Shown here: one piece after another, positions 20,368-30,405 of the stretch
Layout of the letters: every line of letters begins with the position of its first letter
Numbering within the stretch: position 1 is the first letter of the stretch
Source: Sphingomonas sp. IW22
GTDB lineage: Bacteria > Pseudomonadota > Alphaproteobacteria > Sphingomonadales > Sphingomonadaceae
NCBI RefSeq assembly: GCF_041321155.1
Contig: NZ_JBGGWB010000002.1
Location: 1 to 64,000, forward strand
DNA: 64,000 nucleotides
Reading direction: 5' to 3'
The notes under the pieces: generated by a model
What the model saw: the letters and a program-made list of their open reading frames with translations, nothing else
What the model was told of the DNA's origin: nothing
Databases searched by the model: none
Position numbers and translations under genes: made by a program

Positions 20368-21108
20368 ATGGCCGGTACGAAGGGGCGCATGTTGTTGCGC
20401 GGGGCGGCGGCGCTGGCGGTGAGCGCGGTGATGGCGGCGCCGGCGCTGGCGCATGATGTCAGCGAACATGCGCGCCAGATGATGCTGGAGGGCGGGCTGA
20501 TCGACGTGGTGTGGATCGGCGCCGAACACATGCTGACCGGTTATGATCATTTGCTGTTCCTGCTGGGCGTATTGTTCTTCCTTCAGGGTTTCGGACCGAT
20601 CGTGCGGTTCATCACCGCCTTTACGCTGGGCCATACGCTGACGCTGATGGGCGCGACGATGCTGGGCATCACGGCCAATGCCTATCTGGTCGACGCGGTG
20701 ATCGCGCTGACCGTTTGTTACAAGGCGTTCGAGAATCTGGGGCTGTTCCGCAGCTGGTTCGGCGTGGATGCGCCTAACCTGATCTATATGGTATTCCTGT
20801 TCGGGCTGATCCACGGCTTTGGCCTGTCGACCCGGTTGCAGGACATGACGCTGGTCGAGGATTCGGCACTGGTGTCCAAAATCCTGGCGTTCAACGTCGG
20901 CGTCGAACTGGGGCAGGTCGCGGCGCTCAGCCTGATGATCGGCGTGGTGCGGCTGTGGCGGCAGACGACGGTGTGGACGCCAGTGATGCGCGCGGCGAAT
21001 CTGGCGCTGCTGGTGGCAGGGCTGGGGCTGTTCGCGGTACAGATGGACGGGTTCGTGCGCGACGACACGCAAGTCGCGGCAATGGTGGCGACCAGCGCAA
21101 AGGGCTGA
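20368..21108 (+). CDS. HupE/UreJ-family membrane protein (nickel permease candidate)
   Basis: A 246-aa membrane protein with signal peptide (ending PALAHD) and six to seven hydrophobic helices. Family landmarks are GYDHLLFLLG, FTLGHTLTLMG, LIHGFGLS and NVGVELGQ, with histidines and acidic residues inside helices. HupE/UreJ proteins move nickel into cells making hydrogenase or urease. It is the first gene of an operon with a TonB receptor (2-bp gap), a DUF4198 protein and a NikL-like protein, and follows operator copy 1. It differs from the two parvulin-linked HupE proteins by lacking their 150-residue N-terminal domain. Confidence 0.85.
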   Translation: MAGTKGRMLLRGAAALAVSAVMAAPALAHDVSEHARQMMLEGGLIDVVWIGAEHMLTGYDHLLFLLGVLFFLQGFGPIVRFITAFTLGHTLTLMGATMLGITANAYLVDAVIALTVCYKAFENLGLFRSWFGVDAPNLIYMVFLFGLIHGFGLSTRLQDMTLVEDSALVSKILAFNVGVELGQVAALSLMIGVVRLWRQTTVWTPVMRAANLALLVAGLGLFAVQMDGFVRDDTQVAAMVATSAKG

Positions 21109-21110
21109 TC

Positions 21111-23132
21111 ATGCGCCGCCCTGCCGTTCGCGCGTTTGTCTGCGCCACCTGCCTGCTCGCCCCCGCCGCGACACTGGCAAAGGAAGCGGCGGCGCCCGAC
21201 GAACCCATTGTGGTGAAGGGCCAGCTGGTCGCGGCGGAAGATGCGGCCTGGTCCACCACCACGCTGACGACCGAAAACATTCGCGAGCAGGGTTTCGCCG
21301 ATTTCGACGATCTGCTGCGCTTTGTCCCCGGTGTAGCGGTACGCGATTTCGGGCTGGGTGGGGTCGCGAACGCCATCGTCATTCGCGGTTTCGGCAATGG
21401 CGGGCATGGCGGCGATCTGGGTGCGGTGATCGACGGCATCCCGCTGAACGAGGCGATGAGCCATGCCGATGGCTATGTCGACCTGAACGTCGTCGTGCCG
21501 CTGGAGGTCGATGGGCTGACCGTTTATCGCGGCCCTGTTTCGGCGCTGTACGGAAATTACAATCGCGGCGGACTGATCCGCATCGATACGCGCAAGGGCG
21601 GCGATTACCTGAATTTCGACATTGGCGCGGGTGCATTCGAAACCGCGGATGTGCAGGCGGCGGCGGGCCACGAATGGGGCGGCGGCACGCTGAACGTCGC
21701 GGGGCAATTCTATCTGACCGACGGATACCGGCCGCGTTCGGATCAGGCGCGGCAGACGCTGTCGGCGCGCGCGGCGTTCGACCTGTCGGGCGCGGTCAAG
21801 CTCGCGCTGTCGGGCCGCTATCACCATGCTGACGCCAACAGCGCCAGTTACCTGACCGCCGCGCAATTTGCACGCGATCCCTACGGCATCGACGCTCATG
21901 TCCCGAACGACGGTGCGACCAAGCATTTCGGCACGCTGCGCGCGGACCTGAGCGTGGCGCTGTCCCCGCGCACCAGCATTGTCAGCTTCGCCTATGGCAC
22001 GGGACAGGATTTTACGCGCTGGTTTACCCGCCCCGTCAGTGCGACGGCATGGCGGCAGCGTGAGGAGAGCTATGACCGGCGCATTTTCGGGGCGGGAACC
22101 AGCTTGAACGGATCGCTCGATCCGGGCTGGGCGGCGGCGCCGATCACCTATTCGCTGGGAGCAGAGCTGTTTCGCGAACGGACCGATTTCCAGTTCTACG
22201 ACGGGCTGAACCGCCGCCGCCGCACAACGCCAGCGGGCAATGATCGCCGGACCGAGTTGAACAGCGCGTCGCTGTTTGCCGAGGTTCAGGCACCGCTACA
22301 CCGCCTGTTCGACCTGTCGCTGGGGCTACGCGGCGACAGCTTTACCGGCGGGTGCCGGCGGTTGGGGCCGGAGACGGGCAGCGACCCGTGCGGCGCGCTG
22401 AACGACGTCCGGCACCTCAGCCCCAAGCTGGGCGCGCGGTCACAACTGACCGGCTGGCTGCAAGCGCGTGCCAGTTGGGCGGAGGGGTTCGCCCTGCCCA
22501 ACAATTTCGTCAAATATGCCGTCGGCGGACAGGTGCTGGACCCCAACGTCTTTCGCCAGGCCGAACTGGGCCTGCGCCTGACACCATTGTCCGGGCTGGT
22601 GCTGGATGCGGCGGCGTTCCGCCTCAATTCGACGCAGGAGGTTCGCACCGTCGCGCCGGGCATTTTCGAGAATTTCGGCCGGACCCGGCGGCATGGGATC
22701 GAGGCAAGCGGGGAGTGGCAGGTCTCGCCCTCACTATGGGCCCGCGCCGTCTATGCCCATGTCGAGACGCGGATCGTCGACAATGCCGATGCGACGCTGT
22801 TGGGCAAGGCGGTGGCGGGCGTGCCCGACGACACGCTGAACGTCGATGCGATGTGGCGGCCGGTCGATCGCTGGTCGTTGGCAGCGAACTGGCGGCATGT
22901 CGGCCGCTATGCCGTGGATGTCGCAAACCGGCTGTTCGCTGACCCCTATGACACGATCGACCTGATGCTGGCGCATGAAGGAACCGCGCCGTTCGCGTAC
23001 CGCGCCTATCTGCGCGCCGACAATGTAGCGAACGCGCGATACGCGACGTCGGTGTCGGTCATCGGGGGCCAGACGCTGATGGCACCCGGCGCGCCGCGCA
23101 CCGTGCGCGCCGGCATGCAGCTATCGCTTTAA
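21111..23132 (+). CDS. TonB-dependent receptor, likely nickel/cobalt
   Basis: A 673-aa outer-membrane receptor. It has a signal peptide (MRRPAVRAFVCATC...ATLA), a plug domain (FADFDDLLRFVPGVAVRDFG, NAIVIRGFGNGG, VYRGPVSALYGNYNRGG) and a C-terminal beta-barrel ending in a hydrophobic strand with terminal aromatic/Leu residues (MQLSL). The ATG lies 2 bp after hupE; a longer frame upstream overlaps hupE and is not used. Sandwiched between HupE and DUF4198/NikL-like genes, it is best read as an importer of chelated nickel. The substrate is inferred from neighbours only. Confidence 0.85.
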   Translation: MRRPAVRAFVCATCLLAPAATLAKEAAAPDEPIVVKGQLVAAEDAAWSTTTLTTENIREQGFADFDDLLRFVPGVAVRDFGLGGVANAIVIRGFGNGGHGGDLGAVIDGIPLNEAMSHADGYVDLNVVVPLEVDGLTVYRGPVSALYGNYNRGGLIRIDTRKGGDYLNFDIGAGAFETADVQAAAGHEWGGGTLNVAGQFYLTDGYRPRSDQARQTLSARAAFDLSGAVKLALSGRYHHADANSASYLTAAQFARDPYGIDAHVPNDGATKHFGTLRADLSVALSPRTSIVSFAYGTGQDFTRWFTRPVSATAWRQREESYDRRIFGAGTSLNGSLDPGWAAAPITYSLGAELFRERTDFQFYDGLNRRRRTTPAGNDRRTELNSASLFAEVQAPLHRLFDLSLGLRGDSFTGGCRRLGPETGSDPCGALNDVRHLSPKLGARSQLTGWLQARASWAEGFALPNNFVKYAVGGQVLDPNVFRQAELGLRLTPLSGLVLDAAAFRLNSTQEVRTVAPGIFENFGRTRRHGIEASGEWQVSPSLWARAVYAHVETRIVDNADATLLGKAVAGVPDDTLNVDAMWRPVDRWSLAANWRHVGRYAVDVANRLFADPYDTIDLMLAHEGTAPFAYRAYLRADNVANARYATSVSVIGGQTLMAPGAPRTVRAGMQLSL

Positions 23133-23153
23133 GAGATTTGGGGGAGACAACCG

Positions 23154-23852
23154 ATGATCCGACACGCCCGTTCGCTGATGACGCTGTCCGCGCTGGGGCT
23201 TTCGATGCCCGCGCTTGCCCATACGGTGTGGATGGTGCCCGAACAGGGCGGGTGGCACGTGTTGTTCGGCGGCCATGCGGGGAAGTTGCAACCTTACCCG
23301 GCCGCCAAGCTGAGGCAGGTGATCGCGCTGGGCGCCGATGGCGGTGCGCTGACCGTATCGCGCCGGGCGGGGCAGGACGGCGTGCACCTGAGCGTCGCGG
23401 GCAAGCCCAGCCTGATCCTGGCCCATTACGACAATGGCATCCACACCACGCGCAGCGATGGCCCGTCAGTCGAGCAGCCGATGAACCGCGTGCCGAACGC
23501 CATCAAGGCGACCCGCGCCGTCAAGTTCCACAAGACGATTGCCGCCTGGACGCCGATCGCCGCGCGGCCCGCCGGTCAGCGCTTCGAAATCGTGCCGGTG
23601 TCGCCCGCGCAGCCCGTGGCCGGACAGGCGATGAAGGTGCGCGTGCTGATCGACGGCAAACCCGCACCTGGCATCGCGATTGCGCGCAATGAAGAGGGGC
23701 GGGATGCGGTGAGCGATGCTGATGGCGTTGCCAGCTTCACGCCCGTGCGCGGTTTCAACAAGCTGTGGTCGGGCCGACGCATGGCGGTGCAGGGCAATCC
23801 AGCCTTCACCGAATATAGCCTGGAATATTCGATGGGCTTTTTCGCGCGATGA
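23154..23852 (+). CDS. DUF4198-family periplasmic protein (nickel uptake accessory)
   Basis: A 232-aa exported protein with signal peptide (LSALGLSMPALAH) and a mature N-terminus HTVWMVP. DUF4198 proteins are found beside TonB receptors and nickel or cobalt permeases and are thought to bind metal via the N-terminal His exposed by signal cleavage. The second half is a beta-rich Ig-like domain (VRVLIDGKPAPGIAI...SDADGVASF). It sits 21 bp after the receptor gene and overlaps the next gene by 4 bp. Confidence 0.78.
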   Translation: MIRHARSLMTLSALGLSMPALAHTVWMVPEQGGWHVLFGGHAGKLQPYPAAKLRQVIALGADGGALTVSRRAGQDGVHLSVAGKPSLILAHYDNGIHTTRSDGPSVEQPMNRVPNAIKATRAVKFHKTIAAWTPIAARPAGQRFEIVPVSPAQPVAGQAMKVRVLIDGKPAPGIAIARNEEGRDAVSDADGVASFTPVRGFNKLWSGRRMAVQGNPAFTEYSLEYSMGFFAR

Positions 23853-24322
23853 CCGGGGCGATGCTGCGTGCGGCGCTTGCGCTGACGCTGGCGGCGACCG
23901 CGACTGTCGCCGGTGCACACGGGCTGTTGATGAAGGTGGCGGGACAGGGCCGCGAAATCACCGGCGAGCTGTTCTACAGCAACGGCCAGCGCGCGGGCGG
24001 CGAATGGATCGAGCTGTTCGACGCTCAGGCGCCCGACCGCGCGGTGCGGACCGTGAAGACCGATGGGGAAGGACGCTTTGCGCTAACCGGCGAACCGGGC
24101 CACGCCTATCACGTCCGCGCGACCGGGGAGGAAGGGCACGCAATTACCATGTCGATCGACCTGTCGAGCGCGGCGCGCGGATCGATGGTGCGCGATGACG
24201 GCGATGCGGCCGACAAAGGCGGGGTGCCGGCATGGGCGCTGGTCGGCGGCGCGCTGATCCTGTCCGCCATCCCGGCATGGTTTCTGCGCAAGCGCCCCCG
24301 CGCCGACGCCGACCCGGCATAG
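23849..24322 (+). CDS. NikL-like membrane-anchored metal-uptake accessory protein
   Basis: A 157-aa protein. It has a signal peptide (LALTLAATATVAGAH) leaving a mature N-terminal HGLLMKV, an Ig-like or carboxypeptidase-regulatory beta domain (ITGELFYSNGQRAGGEWIELFD ... TDGEGRFALTG), then one C-terminal transmembrane helix with basic end (FLRKRPRA). This architecture matches NikL-type components of nickel importers. It ends the operon, and its stop lies only 3 bp from the stop of the convergent response-regulator gene. Confidence 0.68.
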   Translation: MTGAMLRAALALTLAATATVAGAHGLLMKVAGQGREITGELFYSNGQRAGGEWIELFDAQAPDRAVRTVKTDGEGRFALTGEPGHAYHVRATGEEGHAITMSIDLSSAARGSMVRDDGDAADKGGVPAWALVGGALILSAIPAWFLRKRPRADADPA

Positions 24323-24325
24323 TCG

Positions 24326-25252
24326 CTATTGCGCAATTACCCGCACCGCGAACGCGGCGGCGGCGGCGCGGGTTTCGACGCCCAGTTTCTCGAAAATCTG
24401 TTCCAGGTGCTTGTTCACCGTGCGCGGGCTGATCGACAGGATTTCGCTGATGACGCGGTTGGGTTTGCCATAGCTGATCCACAACAGCACCTCAGCCTCT
24501 CGCTGGGTCAGGCTGAAACCCTGTTGCAGCCGCGCGATGTCGGCTTGCGGGTCCAGATGGTTCAGCCGCACCAGCAGCTCATTCTGCCGCCTGCGCCCCA
24601 CTGCGATCAGCTCGATCGCCTCACCGCCGCCCGTCTCCAGCCGCAGCGACTGGCCAGCGGGCACATCGTCCTGCATCAACCGCCCGATCAGTGGCGCCAG
24701 AAGCGCGGGCTGCCGGCCCTCGACCCGCGACCAGCCGGGTTCGAGCGACAGGATCAGCCGTTCCGCCGCCGGGGTGGCCCAGGTGATGCGTGCCGATGCG
24801 TCGATTGCGATCAGGTTGCGGCCCGTGGCGTCCAGCGCGAAATGGCTGCCCTGCGTCTGGCGCGCGTTGTTCATGTGGACGTGAACGCGCGCCAGCAACT
24901 CCTCGACCACAATCGGTTTGCGGACATAATCGATGCCCCCTGCCTCCAGCGCGCGCACCACATGCTCGCTTTCGGTCAGCCCGGTCATGAAGATGATCGG
25001 CACGCCCGCGCCGCCGGGATGCGCCTTGATCGCGCGCGTCGCCTCGAACCCGTCCATGCCGGGCATCAGCGCGTCCATCAGAATCAGGTCGGGCACCAGA
25101 TGGTCGATCAGTGCCAGCGCCGCATCGCCGCTGGTGGCGATCAGCACCGAAATACCGGCGGATTCGAGCGTGTCAGTCAGGAATCGCAGCGATTCGGGGG
25201 TGTCGTCGACGACGAGCACGGTGTCGGTCTGCATGGTCAGCGGTGTGTTCAT
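24326..25252 (-). CDS. LuxR/FixJ-type response regulator
   Basis: A 308-aa regulator. The N-terminal receiver (VLVVDDTPESLRFLTD, phosphoacceptor Asp in LILMDALMPGMDG, KP motif in DYVRKPI) is followed by a PAS-like middle (residues about 135-230). The C-terminal LuxR helix-turn-helix reads LTQREAEVLLWISYGKPNRVISEILSISPRTVNKHLEQIFEKLG. Its start overlaps the kinase stop by 4 bp (ATGA). It is the last gene of the urease operon and is the best candidate to bind the nine 18-bp elements. Receiver-LuxR regulators of this type (AgmR/ExaE-like) activate quinoprotein genes in other proteobacteria, which fits the qhp locus here. Confidence 0.9.
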   Translation of the reverse strand: MNTPLTMQTDTVLVVDDTPESLRFLTDTLESAGISVLIATSGDAALALIDHLVPDLILMDALMPGMDGFEATRAIKAHPGGAGVPIIFMTGLTESEHVVRALEAGGIDYVRKPIVVEELLARVHVHMNNARQTQGSHFALDATGRNLIAIDASARITWATPAAERLILSLEPGWSRVEGRQPALLAPLIGRLMQDDVPAGQSLRLETGGGEAIELIAVGRRRQNELLVRLNHLDPQADIARLQQGFSLTQREAEVLLWISYGKPNRVISEILSISPRTVNKHLEQIFEKLGVETRAAAAAFAVRVIAQ

Positions 25253-28200
25253 CGTGCGGCCCGTATTGCCGCGATCAACCCCTTCAGGTCGAACCGGTCC
25301 AGATAAGTCAAAAGCGTGCGGGCCAGTGGCGCGGCGACGGGGGCGGCGGTTTCCAAGGCGCGTACACTGGCTTCGATCCCGCGAACATGGCCGATCACGG
25401 CCTTTTGCTCGATATCGGCAAGGATCGGCAACGCGGCGGCGGGCAGCTTGATGCGCGGCGCGGTCTGAGCGGCGGGTTCGCGCGGGGCGGCCGGCTCGCC
25501 GGTCCAGCGTATGTCGAGCTGGTCGGCCAGCGTATCGAGCAGCGCGTCCAGATCGACCGGTTTCATCAGGAATCGGTCATGGGACGCATAGCCATCGCCG
25601 CCGCGATTGAATTCATGCGCGTTGGCGGAAACCATAACGATGCGGACCGCCGGACCCATGCGGTCGCGCAATGTGCGGCAGATGTCCCACCCCGATTCGC
25701 CGGGCATGGAGATGTCGAGCAGCACGATATCGGGTTGCTCGACCGCGGCGATTTCCAGCCCCGCGGCCCCGCTGGATGCTTCGAACACCTCGAAATCCAG
25801 CGGCTCCAGCAACCCGCGCAGCACGGCCAGCTGATGTTCGTCATCGTCGATCAGCAGGATCTGGCGCCGCCGTCCTTCATAACCCGATACGCGTTCGGGC
25901 GCGGGCGCGTCGACGACGGGACCGGCCACCTGACCCATCATCAGCCGCACGGTAAAGCGCGTGCCGCCGCCCGGTTCGGCATCGACCGCGATGTCGCCGC
26001 CCATGATCCGCACCAGCGCCTGGGTGATCGACAGGCCAAGGCCGACGCCCTTCTGCCGCTGCGCCTCCGGATTGCCGCCGCGTTCGAAGGGGGAAAAGAT
26101 GCGCTCCGCATCCCCCGGCGCGATGCCGATGCCGGTATCCGCGATCTCGAATGTGGCCAGTTGGCTGCGATAGGTGACGCGCAGCCGCACCGACCCGGCG
26201 GGCGTGAACTTCACCGCGTTCGACAATAGGTTGATCAGGATCTGGCGCAGCCGTTTCTGGTCGGTTCGCACGAAATCGGGCAGGTTGGGGGGGCGTTCGA
26301 AATCGAATGCGATCCCCTTTGCCTGGGCCTGGGGGCGGAACATGTTGGCGATCTGATCGAGAAACGGGGCCAGCCGCACCGTTTCGCTGGCGATCCGCAA
26401 CACCCCGCTTTCGACCTGCGAGATATCCAGCAGCCCTTCGACCAGGTTGGTCAGATGCTCGGCACTGCGGCGAATGACCTTTGCCGCTTCGGTCGGGGCA
26501 ATGTCGTGCCCGCGCTCCATCAACTGGGCATAGCCATAGATCGAGTTCAGGGGCGAACGGATCTCGTGGCTGACGCTGACCAGATAGCGGCTCTTGGCAG
26601 CGTTGGCGCTTTCGGCGGCTTCCTTGGCGCGTTGCAGTTCGGCATCGGTGCGGACGTGCGCGTCGATCTCGCGCATCAGTTGCTGCACGTGATGCTCGCT
26701 TTCCTGCATCGCCGCGCGGCGGCTTTGATGCGCCAGCACCACGATCCAGCCGATGACGCCCCCCGCCAGCGTCAGCACGATGAACAGCGCCAGGAACAGG
26801 CTGCCGACCTGTCCGCGTGTCAGGGTGAAGGCGGCGAATTGCCAGTACAGCATGCCCACCACCGCGACGTTGACGATGGTTATGGCGGTCATCACCAGAA
26901 CGAAATGGCCGACCGGGGTGTGCACGTGGCGGGCCAGCGTGCGCGGCATGGCGCGTTCCAGCCAGCGGGCAAGCTGTTCCGTCGCGCGGCTGTCGCGCTT
27001 GCACCGGTCGTGGCAGCGCGCCTCCAGCGTGCAGCAGAGCGAACAGATCGGCGCGGCATACATCGGGCAATGGGCCATATCGGCGGTTTGAAACTTGTTC
27101 TCGCAAAGAATGCACGTCCGCTCGCCCTCGCCCGGCGACCAGTGGGTGCGACGCGCAATGTAATAGCGGCCATGCGTCGCCAGCGCGAGCACCGGCGCAA
27201 CGGTGAACGCAACCGCCAGCCCGATCGCGGGGGCAAAGGCGCGCGCAATGGGGCCGAACAGGTCCAGATGCGCTGCAGCCGATACCGCGATCGACAACAG
27301 CATCGCGCCCAGACCGACCGGATTGATGTCGTACAGATGCGCCCGCTTGAACTCGATGCCCGGCGGCGACAGCTTAAGCGGCTTGGAAATCATCAGGTCC
27401 GCCGCCAGCGCGCCGATCCAGCCCGACGCCAGCGTGGCGTACAGGATCAGGATCGCCTCGATCGTGTCGAAAATGCCGATTTCCATCAGCATCAGCGCCA
27501 GCACGACGTTGAACACCAGCCACACCACGCGCCCCGGATGGTGGTGGGTCAGCCGCGAAAAGAAGTTCGACCAGGCGATCGACCCGGCATAGGCATTGGT
27601 GACGTTGATTTTAAGCTGACAGATAACGACGAACACCGTGGTCGCGATCAGCGCGATGCCGGGTTGCCCCGACATGGCGGTATAGACCCAGTGGAACATC
27701 ATCGCCGGGCTGGACGCGTCAGCCGGCGTCGCGCCGCTGACGATCAGCCGGTGCGCCAGCCAGGAACCGAGCAACAGCTTGATCCCGCCGATCAGCGTCC
27801 AGCCGGGACCGCCCGCGAGCATCGCGGTCCACCATTTCCACCGGCCGATCCGCGCGCGCGCGGGCAGGAAGCGCAGATAATCGGCCTGCTCCCCGATCTG
27901 CGGCAGCAGCGACAACAGGGTCGAGAAGGCAAAGCCGAAATACAGCAGGTTCAGTCCGCCGCTGTCGCCGAACAGGCCCGGAAAACGCGCCCATTCGCCA
28001 AGCGCTGCAGGGCCAAGCCACAGGATATAAGCAAGCGGCGCCAGTTGCAGCACGATCCACAGCCCTTGCGTGGCGGCCTGAAACCGGCTGATCGCACTCA
28101 TCCCGTAAAGGGCGATCGGGATGACCGCGAGTGCGCTGACCAGATAGGCGACCCATAGCGGCATTCCCGTCGCCGCCGTCAGCGCGCCCGCCATGATCAT

Positions 28201-28599
28201 CCCTTCCACCGAAAACAGCAGGAAGGTGAAGGACGCATAGATCAGCGACGTGACCGTCGAGCCGAGATAGCCAAAGCCTGCGCCGCGCGTCAGCAGGTCG
28301 ATGTCGAGCCCGCCGCGCGCCGCTTGCAAAGCAATGGGCAGACCCAGCACGAACATCAGTACGACCGCCGCGCCGATCGCCGCCACGCTGTTGGCAAAGC
28401 CATAGGTCAGCGTGATCGCCGCGCCGATCGCTTCGCACGCCAGGAACGCCGTGGCGCCGATCGCAGTGTTGGCCACTTGTCCCGCCGACCAGCGCCGCCC
28501 GCCATCGGCGGTATAGCGCAGCGCGTAATCCTCCATCGTCTGGCTGGCGGCCCATTTGTTGTAGAGCCGCTTTTCGCGCAGATAATCGGTGGCGTTCAT
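25249..28599 (-). CDS. NCS1-type permease fused to hybrid histidine kinase
   Basis: An 1116-aa fusion. Residues 1-480 are a 12-helix transporter resembling the NCS1 nucleobase/cytosine permease family ([42 protein letters not shown]). Residues 496-533 form a Cys-rich knot (CxxC, C, CxLCC, RCHDRC) that could bind zinc. Two more helices follow (about 563-623), then HisKA with H678 in [12 protein letters not shown], HATPase_c and a receiver (ILLIDDDE...[12 protein letters not shown]), plus a short C-terminal domain. It overlaps ureG by 4 bp, so kinase and urease are co-expressed. By analogy to CbrA-type transporter-kinases it may sense a transported ligand such as urea, a guanidino compound or a nucleobase. 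Confidence 0.9.
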   Translation of the reverse strand: MNATDYLREKRLYNKWAASQTMEDYALRYTADGGRRWSAGQVANTAIGATAFLACEAIGAAITLTYGFANSVAAIGAAVVLMFVLGLPIALQAARGGLDIDLLTRGAGFGYLGSTVTSLIYASFTFLLFSVEGMIMAGALTAATGMPLWVAYLVSALAVIPIALYGMSAISRFQAATQGLWIVLQLAPLAYILWLGPAALGEWARFPGLFGDSGGLNLLYFGFAFSTLLSLLPQIGEQADYLRFLPARARIGRWKWWTAMLAGGPGWTLIGGIKLLLGSWLAHRLIVSGATPADASSPAMMFHWVYTAMSGQPGIALIATTVFVVICQLKINVTNAYAGSIAWSNFFSRLTHHHPGRVVWLVFNVVLALMLMEIGIFDTIEAILILYATLASGWIGALAADLMISKPLKLSPPGIEFKRAHLYDINPVGLGAMLLSIAVSAAAHLDLFGPIARAFAPAIGLAVAFTVAPVLALATHGRYYIARRTHWSPGEGERTCILCENKFQTADMAHCPMYAAPICSLCCTLEARCHDRCKRDSRATEQLARWLERAMPRTLARHVHTPVGHFVLVMTAITIVNVAVVGMLYWQFAAFTLTRGQVGSLFLALFIVLTLAGGVIGWIVVLAHQSRRAAMQESEHHVQQLMREIDAHVRTDAELQRAKEAAESANAAKSRYLVSVSHEIRSPLNSIYGYAQLMERGHDIAPTEAAKVIRRSAEHLTNLVEGLLDISQVESGVLRIASETVRLAPFLDQIANMFRPQAQAKGIAFDFERPPNLPDFVRTDQKRLRQILINLLSNAVKFTPAGSVRLRVTYRSQLATFEIADTGIGIAPGDAERIFSPFERGGNPEAQRQKGVGLGLSITQALVRIMGGDIAVDAEPGGGTRFTVRLMMGQVAGPVVDAPAPERVSGYEGRRRQILLIDDDEHQLAVLRGLLEPLDFEVFEASSGAAGLEIAAVEQPDIVLLDISMPGESGWDICRTLRDRMGPAVRIVMVSANAHEFNRGGDGYASHDRFLMKPVDLDALLDTLADQLDIRWTGEPAAPREPAAQTAPRIKLPAAALPILADIEQKAVIGHVRGIEASVRALETAAPVAAPLARTLLTYLDRFDLKGLIAAIRAAR

Positions 28600-29222
28600 A
28601 TCGGGCGGCGGGGAAGGCCGCCGGTTTCGACGATAAAGTCGATGATGGTCGACAGGCCGTGATCGACCTTCAGGTTGCTGAACACGAACGGCCGTTCGCC
28701 CCGCATCTTGCGCGCGTCGCGGTCCATCACGTCCAGGCTGGCGCCCACCAGCGGCGCCAGATCGATCTTGTTGATGACCAGCAGATCGGAACGCGTGATG
28801 CCCGGACCACCCTTGCGCGGGATTTTGTCGCCGGCCGACACGTCGATCACGTAAATGGTGATGTCGGCCAGTTCGGGGCTGAACGTCGCGGCCAGATTGT
28901 CGCCGCCGCTTTCGATAAAGATCAGCTCCAGCCCCGGAAAGCGCCGTGCCATGGTGTCGACGGCGGCCAGGTTCATGCTGGCATCTTCCCGGATCGCCGT
29001 GTGCGGGCAGCCGCCGGTTTCGACCCCCATGATCCGGTCGGGCGTCAGCGCACCCGATCGCGTCAGAAACTCCGCATCCTCACGCGTGTAGATGTCGTTG
29101 GTGATCGCGGCGACGTTGTATGCATCGCGCATTGTCTTGCACAGCCGGTCGGTCAGCGCCGTCTTGCCCGACCCCACGGGGCCACCAATGCCGATACGAA
29201 GCGGTCCGTTGGTCGAAGTCAC
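28596..29222 (-). CDS. ureG: Urease accessory GTPase UreG
   Basis: A 208-aa protein of normal UreG length. It has the P-loop [15 protein letters not shown], the metal-binding CPH motif in [13 protein letters not shown], and NKIDLAP for guanine recognition. It drives nickel insertion into urease. The start is the GTG that overlaps the ureF stop (GTGA). A much longer frame upstream is antisense-free but non-homologous and is not used. Its stop overlaps the start of the sensor kinase gene. Confidence 0.95.
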   Translation of the reverse strand: MTSTNGPLRIGIGGPVGSGKTALTDRLCKTMRDAYNVAAITNDIYTREDAEFLTRSGALTPDRIMGVETGGCPHTAIREDASMNLAAVDTMARRFPGLELIFIESGGDNLAATFSPELADITIYVIDVSAGDKIPRKGGPGITRSDLLVINKIDLAPLVGASLDVMDRDARKMRGERPFVFSNLKVDHGLSTIIDFIVETGGLPRRPI

Positions 29223-29899
29223 GATCGAAAAAGCCTTGTGTAGAGGGTTTCGTGGGCGATCGAGGCAAGCTCGAGCAGGGGCGATGCGGTGCCGAGGTCG
29301 TCGAGCGGCGTCGCCATCGCGCGGTCGGCAATGGCGGGCAGGGCGCCGGCCAGCCGGGTCAGCGCGCGCTGGCCGTCGGTCTGGCCCAGCGGCACCAGCC
29401 GCACGCCTGCCGAGACAAGGTTCGCGGCGGTCGAATGCAGCCAGCCATGTAGCGCGGGGGCGAGCGGCAGGCCGTGCGCGGCGCTGGCCAGCGCCATCGC
29501 GGCGGCATGGGCGATGGGCCGGTCCCCGCGCCGTTCGGCAAAGGCGTCCAGCGCCGGGTGCGGCCATGCGGCGCGGGTGATCGAGAGGAAGGACCGCCCC
29601 TGCTGGTGGCTTTCCAGCGCGGTTTCGCTGCTGCCGCGAAAGGCGGCGGCCAGATCGGCCAGCGCGTCGAACGCCGCCGGATCGCCCGCCGCACGCCAGC
29701 CATGGACGAACAGCACCGCGTCGACCCAGCCGCCGCCGCGCGTCAGCACCGCTTCCACATAATCGGCCACGTCGCCGCCGGTGCGGACGCGCCCGTCCTC
29801 CACCGCGGTTTCCAGACCGTGGCTATAGGTGAAGCCGCCGACCGGATAGCCGGGGGATGTCCATGCCAGCAGCCGGTGAAGTGCGCCTTCAGTGAGCAT
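29219..29899 (-). CDS. ureF: Urease accessory protein UreF
   Basis: A 226-aa helical protein ([30 protein letters not shown]). The SP-x-YPVGGF-x-YSHGLE motif is diagnostic of UreF, which forms the UreFDG complex on apo-urease. The start overlaps the ureE end by 11 bp; an upstream extension would run through the ureE His tail in another frame and is rejected. Confidence 0.94.
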   Translation of the reverse strand: MLTEGALHRLLAWTSPGYPVGGFTYSHGLETAVEDGRVRTGGDVADYVEAVLTRGGGWVDAVLFVHGWRAAGDPAAFDALADLAAAFRGSSETALESHQQGRSFLSITRAAWPHPALDAFAERRGDRPIAHAAAMALASAAHGLPLAPALHGWLHSTAANLVSAGVRLVPLGQTDGQRALTRLAGALPAIADRAMATPLDDLGTASPLLELASIAHETLYTRLFRS

Positions 29900-30395
29900 G
29901 GGCGTGGTGGCGGTGCGAATGGGCGTGGTCATCGCCATGCCCGTGCGAATGGCCATGGCCACCCCCGGCATAGGCGCCCTGTTCGGGAATGAACGGGGCG
30001 TCGATGTCCAACACCTCTGCCCCCAGCCCAACCAGCATGTCGCGAATGACATGATCGCGCCGCAGCCGGATGACGCCACCGTTCAGCTCGGCGGGCAGGT
30101 GGCGGTTGCCGATATGCCACGCCAGCCGCAGCATCGCGGCGGGCGAGGGCGCGCGCACCTCCATCAGCGGTTCGGGGGCGGCACGCACCGCGACGATGCG
30201 GCCGTCGTCCAGCAACAGGCCGTCGCCGTCCATCAGCACGGTGGCGCGCGGCAGGTCGAGGAGGAAAGCAACACCCCCGGCGGCGACAAAGTTGAAGCGG
30301 CGGCGATGACGCGCGTCATGGTCCAGGCTGATCGTGTCGCACGCGGTGGCGGCGTCCCAGTGGCCGGCATTCAGGATGGTGGCGGCAACGGGCAT
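29889..30395 (-). CDS. ureE: Urease nickel metallochaperone UreE
   Basis: A 168-aa protein with the two UreE domains. WHIGNRHLPAEL carries the conserved His at the dimer interface. A C-terminal tail of about 23 residues after AGGG contains roughly a dozen histidines ([23 protein letters not shown] split over the end), the usual nickel-storage tail. The start is the ATG at MPVAATIL, 10 bp after ureC. Confidence 0.94.
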   Translation of the reverse strand: MPVAATILNAGHWDAATACDTISLDHDARHRRRFNFVAAGGVAFLLDLPRATVLMDGDGLLLDDGRIVAVRAAPEPLMEVRAPSPAAMLRLAWHIGNRHLPAELNGGVIRLRRDHVIRDMLVGLGAEVLDIDAPFIPEQGAYAGGGHGHSHGHGDDHAHSHRHHAHAH

Positions 30396-30405
30396 CGGCG
30401 ACCTT

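Noticed and set aside
28596..29567. 323-aa version of UreG with a long N-terminal extension
   Set aside because: The extra residues lie in a different frame over ureF and show no homology; the GTG overlapping the ureF stop gives normal UreG length.
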